From: Methylococcaceae bacterium | Lineage (GTDB): Bacteria; Pseudomonadota; Gammaproteobacteria; Methylococcales; Methylococcaceae | Length of the DNA: 12,211 bases | NCBI GenBank assembly: GCA_028678445.1 | Contig: JAJRDJ010000299.1 | Span: 1-12,211, forward strand | Direction of reading: 5' to 3' | Part shown: positions 6,083-12,211 of the stretch, piece after piece | Numbering within the stretch: position 1 is the first letter of the stretch | How the letters are laid out: each line of letters opens with the position of its first letter | The notes under the pieces: generated by a model | What the model was told of the DNA's origin: nothing | The model's database searches: none | What the model saw: the letters and a program-made list of their open reading frames with translations, nothing else | Program-made: the position numbers and the translations under genes

Positions 6083-7414
6083 TCAAATCGCCCTCGCCAC
6101 CACAAGTTCAGCCCACTGCGTCGTATAGGCGGGCGTAAGCTTGCCGCGATTCATCCGCCAGTCCTCCGCGGGCCGGCTGCCGCTAACGCCCTGGGCGGCA
6201 GTCCAGAGCGTATGGCGGCCCATCCGCCGGTTGATGCGATCCATGACAGCCATCAGGGCGGAGCGGGAAGACCGTTCCGGGATGCCGGTTTCGTCATCGG
6301 GGAACAGGGTGAGTTGCTCCCCCCGCGCCGGTGCGAGGTCGAGCAGCATGACGCCCGCCTTCTGGTAGCGGTAGCCGGGTTGGTAGATACACAGGAGCCC
6401 GCGCAGCGCGGCGGCGGTGAGCGCCAGCGTGTCGCTGGTTGGATTGGCGAGGCGGATGGTCACGCCGGGATGGTACTGCGGCTCGCTGACATTGAAGGGC
6501 GGCGTATGCAGGAAGACAGTGAGCGCCCGGGTTTGCGCGGCTTCATGACGGAGCTTCTCGGCCGCCCGCGCGGCGTGGGTGCTGACCGCCTGCCGCAGCG
6601 GTTCCAGAGCGGTGATTAGCCGCCCGAAACTGCGCGAGGAGATTATCTGCTGTTTGGGCGGCGGTGCTTCGTCCAACGCGAGGCAGGCCACTCCGCGCAG
6701 CTCGCGCGCGATGCGCTCCAGCACCACATTGAAATGCAGACGCACCCAGGCGGGGTCGACCTGCCGAAGATCCAGCGCCGAACGGATGCCCAGCCCCGCC
6801 AGTCTGGCCGCCCAGCGCGCACCGATACCCCAGACATCACCCGGTGCGATCCCGGCCAGATAGGCTTCCAGCCGCGCAGGGGCCAGCGCCGAAAGATTGC
6901 AGACGCCGCTCCGCCGGAAATCGGGATGGTGCTTGGCCAGCCGGTTGGCGGCCTTGGCGAGCGTCTTGGTCGCGCCAATGCCGATACCCACCGGGATGCC
7001 GACCCACTGCCCGACCTGGCGGCGGAGTTCAAAAGCCATGCGGTCCAGTTCGGCGTGGCGGAATCCCTGCCATTCCAGGAAAGATTCGTCGATGGAGTAG
7101 ATTTCCTGCCGCTCGGAATACTGGCCGATGATGGACATCATCCGGCTGGAGAGATCGGCGTAGAGCGTGTAGTTGGACGACAGCGCGATGCCGCCAGCCC
7201 GTTCGTAAGGCTGGCGAATCTTGAAGTACGGCGTGCCCATGCCGATACCCAGGGCCTTGGCCTCGTCCGAGCGCGCCACCACGCAGCCGTCGTTATTGGA
7301 GAGCACCACTACCGGCCGCCCCCGCAAGCGGGGCGCGAAAACCCGCTCGCAGCTCACATAGAAGGCATTGCCGTCGATGAGCGCGAACTGTCGGTCAGAC
7401 ACTATGGATGACAT
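6083..7414 (-). CDS. umuC: DNA polymerase V catalytic subunit UmuC
   Basis: This Y-family translesion polymerase, with two UmuD' subunits, copies past DNA damage and causes SOS mutagenesis. The 443-residue protein is slightly longer than E. coli UmuC (422). The catalytic acids are visible: D14 in FALIDGNAFYVSCERVF, and D109/E110 in IYSIDESF. Other family stretches are VVVLSNNDGCVVARSDEAKA (35-54), the steric and nucleotide-binding region SSNYTLYADLS, and the helix-hairpin-helix GDVWGIGARWAARLAGLGI (192-210). QLTLF at 367-371 is a good match to the beta-clamp-binding motif. The C-terminal DUF4113-type tail (MGRHTLWTAAQG onward) is present. ATG at 7414 gives a 20-nt overlap with umuD; a GTG four codons later would cut the overlap to 8 nt. 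No strong ribosome-binding site is seen, so coupling to umuD is likely. Intact. Confidence 0.95.
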   Translation of the reverse strand: MSSIVSDRQFALIDGNAFYVSCERVFAPRLRGRPVVVLSNNDGCVVARSDEAKALGIGMGTPYFKIRQPYERAGGIALSSNYTLYADLSSRMMSIIGQYSERQEIYSIDESFLEWQGFRHAELDRMAFELRRQVGQWVGIPVGIGIGATKTLAKAANRLAKHHPDFRRSGVCNLSALAPARLEAYLAGIAPGDVWGIGARWAARLAGLGIRSALDLRQVDPAWVRLHFNVVLERIARELRGVACLALDEAPPPKQQIISSRSFGRLITALEPLRQAVSTHAARAAEKLRHEAAQTRALTVFLHTPPFNVSEPQYHPGVTIRLANPTSDTLALTAAALRGLLCIYQPGYRYQKAGVMLLDLAPARGEQLTLFPDDETGIPERSSRSALMAVMDRINRRMGRHTLWTAAQGVSGSRPAEDWRMNRGKLTPAYTTQWAELVVARAI

Positions 7415-8018
7415 GCCTGACCACGCCCCAGATGACGCAATCCAGTCCCTCGCTGATCTTCATGGGGGTATATGCGGGATTTTCCGGCTGTAGCCAGGCG
7501 CCATCCTCCTTGAGCAACAGCCGCTTGACGGTCAGTTCGCCATTGACGGCGGCGATGACGATGCGGCCATGAACGGGTTCCAGCGCCCGGTCGACCACCA
7601 GCAGGTCGCCGTTGTGGATGGCTGCGCCCTCCATGGAATCTCCCTGCACACGGACAAAGAAAGTCGCGGCGGGATGATGGACCAGATGATCGTTCAGGTC
7701 CAGCCGCTGATCGACATAGTCTTCGGCGGGCGACGGAAATCCCGCCGGCACGCGGCTGGCGAACAGCGGAAAGGTTTGTAACGGCGCCTCCCCATCCGGG
7801 ATAAACAAGGCACCCGGCGCCAGCCCGGACCGGCCCGGCGTGAGCTCCCTGCCCCGCTCCGTGTCATCCGGCCGCCGCTCGGCCTTGAGGCGTTCGAGGT
7901 GGTTCTGCAATTCCGGATACAGGCTGACCGGCACCCTGACGGGCCGGGTCGGTTCGCCATAATCATTGCTGCCGGGTTTACGGCCGGCGCCGGGACGAAA
8001 TCCGCCTCGGGGTGACAT
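7395..8018 (-). CDS. umuD: UmuD-type S24 autoprotease, polymerase V subunit, with N-terminal extension
   Basis: UmuD cuts itself when stimulated by RecA filaments, and UmuD' then joins UmuC. Residues 84-207 align well with E. coli UmuD: VPAGFPSPAEDYVDQRLDLN, then GDSMEGAAIHNGDLLVVD with catalytic S128, and ELTVKRL with catalytic K165. The S-K spacing (37) equals E. coli S60-K97, and the Ala-Gly cleavage site at 92-93 sits 35 residues before the serine, as in E. coli (which uses Cys-Gly). The first 68 or so residues are an extra N-terminal part: a glycine/arginine-rich GGFRPGAGRKPG start, then EPTRPVRVPVSLYPEL, a form I recall from other UmuD-like proteins and which may bind DNA. Total length is 207 against about 139. 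The start ATG has AGGAG 6 nt upstream. It is the first gene of the umuDC pair, lying 115 nt after pta. Confidence 0.92.
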   Translation of the reverse strand: MSPRGGFRPGAGRKPGSNDYGEPTRPVRVPVSLYPELQNHLERLKAERRPDDTERGRELTPGRSGLAPGALFIPDGEAPLQTFPLFASRVPAGFPSPAEDYVDQRLDLNDHLVHHPAATFFVRVQGDSMEGAAIHNGDLLVVDRALEPVHGRIVIAAVNGELTVKRLLLKEDGAWLQPENPAYTPMKISEGLDCVIWGVVRHVIHSV

Positions 8019-8024
8019 GCGCTG

Positions 8025-8029
8025 CTCCT
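8025..8029 (-). promoter_or_regulatory. Ribosome-binding site of umuD
   Basis: AGGAG on the minus strand lies 6 nt before the ATG at 8018. This supports the long form of UmuD, including its N-terminal extension, as the real product. Confidence 0.8.
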
Positions 8030-8133
8030 GATTCGATGATCGTGGCCACTTTTGATTAGTGTACGATATTTACCCCATCAGGATTAAGCGCTGTCCTTGG
8101 GCCTCGACCAAGAGCCCGACCCTTGCCTCGGTT

Positions 8134-10236
8134 TCAGCTGGCCTGGTTCTGTGCCTGGATAGCGGTAATGACGACGGTGTTGATGATGTCGTCCACCGTG
8201 CAGCCACGACTGAGGTCGTTCACCGGCTTGCGCAAACCCTGCAGGATGGGGCCAATGGCGATGGCGCCGGTTTCGCGCTGCACGGCCTTGTAAGTGTTGT
8301 TGCCGGTGTTGAGATCGGGAAAAATGAATACCGTCGCATGACCCGCCACGACCGAGCCCGGCATCTTGAGGGCCGCGACACCGGCATCGACGGCGGCGTC
8401 ATATTGTATCGGACCCTCCAGCGTCAGCTCGGGCCTCATCTCCCGGGCGATGTGGGCCGCCTCGCGTACTTTGTCCACTTCCTCGCCCACACCGGACTCT
8501 CCGGAGGAATACGACAGCAAGGCCACCTTGGGCTCGATACCGAAAACCCGGGCGGTATCCGCCGAACTGATGGCGATTTCCGCCAGTTCGCGGGCCGTTG
8601 GGTTGGGGTTCACGGCACAGTCGCCGTAGACGACGACACCATCCTCAAGACACATGAAAAACACCGACGAGACAATGGAAAACCCCGGACGGGTCTTGAT
8701 GAACTGCAGGGCTGGGCGAATGGTGTGCTGGGTCGTGTGCACAGCGCCCGACACCATGCCATCGGCTTGTCCCAGGTAAACCATCATCGTGCCGTAATAG
8801 GAGGCATCCATCAGACAGTCGCGAGCAGTGTCCTGGGTCATGCCCTTGTGGCGGCGCAGTCCGAAGTACTTCTGCGCGTAGGCGTCAAGCTGCGGGCTGG
8901 TGGCCGGGTCGATAAGGCCAACCCGCGCGAGATCCAGGGCGATGCCGTGGTTGCGAAGAGACTGCTCGATCACCACGCGCTTGCCCAGCAAAGTGATGTC
9001 CGCCACTTCGCGCTCCACCAGTTCGGCGGCAGCCCTCAATATGCGGGGGTCGTCACCCTCGGGCAGCACAATATGCTGACGATTGGCCCTGGCTTGCTGG
9101 ACCAGGTTGTAGGTGAACATGCGCGGGGTCATGCCGGTCTTCGTCACCTGTCCCAGCCGCCTGATGATGTCATCAAGATCAGCATGCCGTTCAACCAAGG
9201 CGAGAGCGCGCTGTATTTTGTCCTGGTTTTCCACCTTGATGCCGGCGTGAATATGTTCCAGGCGGGAGGCCACAGTGTAGGTATCCTCGTTGACCGTGAG
9301 AATCGGCAGCGACCCGCTGAGACCCTTGATCAACTGGAATACCGCCGGGTCGGGCATGATGCCTGAAGTCAGGACCAGCCCGGCCAGCCGCGGGTAATTG
9401 GCGGAGTGATCCGCCTCGATAATGCCCAGCAGCACATCGGCCCGGTCCCCTGGCGTGAGGATCAACTGATCCGCCTCCAGCCAGGTCAGGAGATGCTGCA
9501 AATGCATGGCCGCCACCAGGTAATCGTTCACCAGGTTGTCCAGCCGCTCACGCCCGAACAGGACTTTCGCCCCCAATTGCTCGGCGACTTCCCGCACCGT
9601 GGGCGCCAACAGGGCATTATCGAACGGGAACACGCCCACCAGCTTGCCCGCTTCGCCAAACTCTTCGACCAGCGCCGCCTTGAGTTCGTCGAGTTGGTTC
9701 GGGTCGGCTTTATTCAGGAGCACACCGGCCACCTGACAGCCCTTTTCCTCATAGGCATCGACGGAAATATGCACGCCATCCACTGATTCCCGAGCCTTAC
9801 GCCCATGGGCATTACCGACGATGAGGACCGGCGCGGACAGATTCCGGGCAATCAGGGCATTGAGATCAAATTCCAGCGCGGAGACATGGCCGAGAAAGTC
9901 CGTCCCCTCGATCAAAATGAAATCACAGCGCTTTTCGAGTTGTTTGTAACGGTCGATGATCCGCTCGATCACCTCGTCTTCCTGATGCCCGCCCAGCCGT
10001 TCCAGCAATTCATGCTGAAACCAGGCGTAGGATTCTTCATAGTTTTGCGGTAAACCGAAATGCCGGAGAATGAGATCGATATCCTCATCCCGCTGGCCGG
10101 GGGCTGGCGCCTCGATCACCGGCCTGAAGAACCCCACCCGCGTGGTGCGACGCAAGGCCAGTTCGGTCAGCCCAAGAGAGAACACGACCTTGCCACAACC
10201 GGGCTCGACGGTGCTGATATAAATGGAACGGCTCAT
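8134..10236 (-). CDS. pta: Phosphate acetyltransferase (three-domain)
   Basis: Pta interconverts acetyl-CoA plus phosphate with acetyl-phosphate plus CoA, working with AckA. The 700-residue protein is close to the 714 of E. coli Pta. Its domains in order are a BioD-like P-loop-fold domain (residues 1 to about 210; the loop reads EPGCGK at 11-16 but lacks a full Walker A), a DRTGG-type middle domain (about 215-330) and the catalytic PTA/PTB domain (about 375-695). Landmarks of the last are HIVLPEGDDPRILRAA, SYSSGESGVGEEVDKVREA and GHATVFIFPDLNTGNNTYKA. ATG at 10236 (MSRSIYISTVEPGCGK) matches the family start. ATGs at 10269 and 10344 would add unrelated residues, although no strong ribosome-binding site favours any of them. 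It follows ackA by 68 nt, so one operon is likely. No clear terminator lies before umuD. Confidence 0.95.
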   Translation of the reverse strand: MSRSIYISTVEPGCGKVVFSLGLTELALRRTTRVGFFRPVIEAPAPGQRDEDIDLILRHFGLPQNYEESYAWFQHELLERLGGHQEDEVIERIIDRYKQLEKRCDFILIEGTDFLGHVSALEFDLNALIARNLSAPVLIVGNAHGRKARESVDGVHISVDAYEEKGCQVAGVLLNKADPNQLDELKAALVEEFGEAGKLVGVFPFDNALLAPTVREVAEQLGAKVLFGRERLDNLVNDYLVAAMHLQHLLTWLEADQLILTPGDRADVLLGIIEADHSANYPRLAGLVLTSGIMPDPAVFQLIKGLSGSLPILTVNEDTYTVASRLEHIHAGIKVENQDKIQRALALVERHADLDDIIRRLGQVTKTGMTPRMFTYNLVQQARANRQHIVLPEGDDPRILRAAAELVEREVADITLLGKRVVIEQSLRNHGIALDLARVGLIDPATSPQLDAYAQKYFGLRRHKGMTQDTARDCLMDASYYGTMMVYLGQADGMVSGAVHTTQHTIRPALQFIKTRPGFSIVSSVFFMCLEDGVVVYGDCAVNPNPTARELAEIAISSADTARVFGIEPKVALLSYSSGESGVGEEVDKVREAAHIAREMRPELTLEGPIQYDAAVDAGVAALKMPGSVVAGHATVFIFPDLNTGNNTYKAVQRETGAIAIGPILQGLRKPVNDLSRGCTVDDIINTVVITAIQAQNQAS

Positions 10237-10304
10237 CGGTGAATTATCGGTCAGAAGTGGGGACGTCATGACAAGCGGGGCACGGCGCATGAAGCGTGCG
10301 GGGC

Positions 10305-11474
10305 TCAGGTGAGCAATCCCTGGTTGCCGAGCAGTTCGATACACTGCCGGGCAATTTCGGCCTCCTCATCGGCAGGCACCACCAGTATCTTGATGGCGGA
10401 AAGCGGCGACTGTAACTCGGCGATGCCTGACTGATTTCCAGCGTTGGCCGCTTCGTCCAGGTGCAGACCCAGGTGTCCGAGGTCACGACACACCGCCGCG
10501 CGGATCGCGGCGGCATGCTCGCCCACGCCACCGGTAAACACCAAGCCATCCAGCTTCGGCAGCAGCGCTCGATAGGCGCCAAGATAGTGGCGGATCCGGT
10601 GGACATACATGGCGAGCGCCAAGCGGGCATCCGGCTCATCATTCGCGGCCCGCGCCAGCACGTCGCGCATGTCATTGGTGCCGGCAATGCCCTTGAGGCC
10701 GCTGTCCCGGTTCAGCCAGCGCGATATGTTTTCGGCCGATTCACCCAACTGCTCCAGCCAGAACAAAATCACGCCGGGGTCGAGATCACCGCCCCGCGTG
10801 CCCATCATCAGACCAGCGAGCGGCGTCATGCCCATCGAGGTGTCGATGCTCCGGCCAGCGCGTATCGCGCAGGCGCTGGCGCCATTGCCCAGATGCAGAA
10901 CGATCAGGTTAAGCGATTCCCGGGGGCGTCCGAGGTACTCGGCCATACTCCGGGTAATGTGCGCGAAGGATGTGCCATGAAACCCGTAACGACGGATGTG
11001 GTAGTCACGATAGGCGCTGTCGGGGATCGCGTAGCGGTAGGCTTCCGCGGTGAGCGTCTGATGAAAGGCCGTATCGAAAACCGCCACCTGCGGCACGCGC
11101 GGCCAACGGTCCCGACAAGCTTCAATACCCTCCAGGTTCGGCGGGTTATGCAAAGGCGCCAGCGGAATGGCGGCGCGGATGGCCGCGATTACCGTGTCGT
11201 CCGTGATGACCGACTGATTGAAGGACTCACCGCCATGCACCACCCGGTGCCCGACCGCCAGGAGTTCCTCCTCGGCGAGATACCCGCCCGATTCCAGGGA
11301 TCTCACCATCGCGTGGATCGCCTGCCGATGGTCGGCAACCCCCGAAGCGGCCTCCCCGATTCTCTCGACCTGACCCGACACCAGCGGCACGCAATCAGCT
11401 TTCCCGGTGACTGCAAAAAGGCGGTACTTGACCGAAGAGCTACCCGAGTTTAGGACTAGAATCTTGCGGGACAT
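10305..11474 (-). CDS. ackA: Acetate kinase
   Basis: AckA transfers a phosphate between acetyl-phosphate and ADP to make acetate and ATP, or the reverse when acetate is used. The 389-residue length is normal. Both family signatures are seen: VLNSGSSSVKYRLF at residues 7-20 and YGFHGTSFAHIT at 163-174. Likely active-site residues are N9, R77 (GHRVVHGG), catalytic D134 (VFDTAFH), H166, the phosphate loop HLGNG (194-198), R227 (GTRGGDLDPG) and a C-terminal acidic residue in ADEEAEIAR. The ATG at 11474 (MSRKILVLNSG) is the family-typical start; a short AAGG lies just before it. The upstream in-frame ATG at 11534 would add 20 unrelated residues. ackA is the first gene of the ackA-pta run and is divergent from uppP. 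Confidence 0.97.
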   Translation of the reverse strand: MSRKILVLNSGSSSVKYRLFAVTGKADCVPLVSGQVERIGEAASGVADHRQAIHAMVRSLESGGYLAEEELLAVGHRVVHGGESFNQSVITDDTVIAAIRAAIPLAPLHNPPNLEGIEACRDRWPRVPQVAVFDTAFHQTLTAEAYRYAIPDSAYRDYHIRRYGFHGTSFAHITRSMAEYLGRPRESLNLIVLHLGNGASACAIRAGRSIDTSMGMTPLAGLMMGTRGGDLDPGVILFWLEQLGESAENISRWLNRDSGLKGIAGTNDMRDVLARAANDEPDARLALAMYVHRIRHYLGAYRALLPKLDGLVFTGGVGEHAAAIRAAVCRDLGHLGLHLDEAANAGNQSGIAELQSPLSAIKILVVPADEEAEIARQCIELLGNQGLLT

Positions 11475-11674
11475 CGCCTTGAATGGTGAATTTTGAGAAC
11501 TAAAGCCTATCATTTCCATGGATTGAATAACCATCGTTTACAATAAACACGCTCTTTCATGCCGACACCGATATCCCGAGCAGCCATGAGTGCCTACATG
11601 GCACTCGGTTTGTGCGCTCCAGTCTGGCAAAATGCCCATTCTCCACCCCACCCAACGAGCGTCTTACCCCCTCA
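11475..11674. promoter_or_regulatory. Divergent leader region, ackA / uppP
   Basis: The 200 nt between the divergent starts should hold promoters for both genes. The ackA side is AT-rich (about 11490-11550), but no -35/-10 pair close to consensus could be chosen. A perfect 7-bp inverted repeat lies on the uppP side: GAGTGCC at 11588-11594 and GGCACTC at 11600-11606, with a TACAT loop. No T-run follows it. It may be an mRNA leader hairpin or a protein-binding site. Confidence 0.4.
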
Positions 11675-12211
11675 ATGGATACTGTTCTGCTGCTGAAAGC
11701 CCTGATCCTGGGCATGGTCGAAGGTTTTACCGAATTCCTGCCGGTCTCCAGCACTGGCCACCTGATTCTGGCCGGCGACCTGCTGGGTTTTAACGATGAC
11801 CGAGGGAAGTTTTTCGAGATCGTCATTCAATCCGGCGCCATCCTCGCCGTGTGCTGGGAGTACCGGAGAAGGCTCGGCCATGTGTTGGTCAGCCTGACAC
11901 GCGAACCCGAGTCACAGCGTTTCGTGCTCAATCTCGCCGTGGCGTTCCTGCCCTTGGCAATGCTCGGGCTGGCATTCGGCAAGGCAATCAAGGCCCATCT
12001 TTTCCAGCCGGTACCGGTGGCGCTAGCCTTCATCTTCGGGGCTTTCGTGATCATCTGGGCCGAGCGGCGGCCCCACAAAATCCGGATTGAAACGGTGGAG
12101 CAGATGAGCGTCCTGGATGCCCTGAAAATGGGCATCGCCCAAGCCTTCGCGCTGATTCCGGGCACCTCCCGTTCGGGCGCCACGATCATCGGTGGACTCA
12201 TCATCGGCCTC
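11675..12211 (+). CDS. uppP: Undecaprenyl-diphosphatase UppP (BacA), 3' truncated by window edge
   Basis: UppP is an inner-membrane phosphatase that turns undecaprenyl diphosphate into the monophosphate, recycling the lipid carrier for peptidoglycan and other envelope polymers; it also gives bacitracin resistance in known cases. The first 179 codons are present out of about 270. The first motif, GMVEGFTEFLPVSSTGHLI, carries E16, E20 and H29, equivalent to the catalytic acids and histidine of E. coli UppP. The second motif, IPGTSRSGATI (161-171), holds the key arginine R166. Hydrophobic helices lie near 87-104, 113-129 and 148-161. The ATG at 11675 matches the family start (short lead before ILGMVEG). 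No clear ribosome-binding site is seen. The frame is open to the last base, so the rest lies outside the window. Nothing suggests damage. Confidence 0.95.
   Translation, partial: MDTVLLLKALILGMVEGFTEFLPVSSTGHLILAGDLLGFNDDRGKFFEIVIQSGAILAVCWEYRRRLGHVLVSLTREPESQRFVLNLAVAFLPLAMLGLAFGKAIKAHLFQPVPVALAFIFGAFVIIWAERRPHKIRIETVEQMSVLDALKMGIAQAFALIPGTSRSGATIIGGLIIGL

Noticed and set aside
6734..7411. 225-codon open frame on the plus strand, antisense to umuC
   Set aside because: A shadow of umuC, whose catalytic motifs are all intact on the minus strand.
8071..8120. Possible terminator between pta and umuD
   Set aside because: Only a 5-bp CTTGG/CCAAG stem is present, without a T-run; not strong enough to call.
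8059..9366. 435-codon open frame on the plus strand, antisense to pta
   Set aside because: It lies opposite well-conserved Pta catalytic sequence, has no recognisable motif, and shows antisense-type composition.
10461..11453. 330-codon open frame on the plus strand, antisense to ackA
   Set aside because: A shadow of the acetate kinase gene; no family features.
11586..11696. 36-codon plus-strand frame overlapping the uppP start
   Set aside because: No ribosome-binding site, low-complexity proline-rich text, and it overlaps uppP in another frame; a leader peptide cannot be supported.

Overview
The window looks like chromosomal DNA from a GC-rich gammaproteobacterium. The evidence is a Gram-negative cell-wall recycling permease (AmpG), UppP, a DUF1249/YqiB protein, a TrpS that resembles the pseudomonad type, and an AckA-Pta pair with the long three-domain Pta. 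The genus cannot be fixed from the sequence; a Methylococcales- or Chromatiales-like lineage is only a guess.

Layout, left to right. (1) 1-732 (+) is the C-terminal half of an AmpG-type muropeptide permease, cut by the window edge. (2) 733-1568 has no intact gene. It holds two decayed minus-strand remnants: the 3' tail of an AAA_14/DUF4143-type ATPase and the C-terminal part of an IS5-family transposase split over two frames. A strong hairpin follows. (3) 1569-2183 (-) encodes an exported rhodanese-fold protein without a recognisable active-site cysteine loop but with an EF-hand-like calcium loop. (4) 2184-2563 is a gene-poor gap with one weak coding-like trace. (5) 3782-2564 (-) is a compact three-gene run: PilZ-like protein, QueD and DUF1249 protein. 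(6) 4013-6055 (+) holds trpS and, 9 nt later, an FAD/NAD(P)H reductase of the rubredoxin-reductase type. (7) 8018-6083 (-) is an SOS mutagenesis pair: umuD with an N-terminal extension, overlapping umuC by 20 nt. (8) 11474-8134 (-) is ackA-pta, the acetate/acetyl-phosphate pathway. (9) 11675-12211 (+) is the start of uppP, divergent from ackA and cut by the right edge.

How the genes relate. AmpG and UppP both serve envelope recycling but are far apart. AckA and Pta interconvert acetyl-CoA, acetyl-phosphate and acetate as one operon. UmuD and UmuC together make DNA polymerase V for translesion synthesis. The PilZ-queD-DUF1249 run is closely spaced, so co-transcription is likely, but no shared pathway is obvious.

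No clear new multi-gene system was found. The most interesting items are the rhodanese/EF-hand exported protein, the extended UmuD, the ATPase tail next to transposase debris, and the orphan reductase behind trpS.
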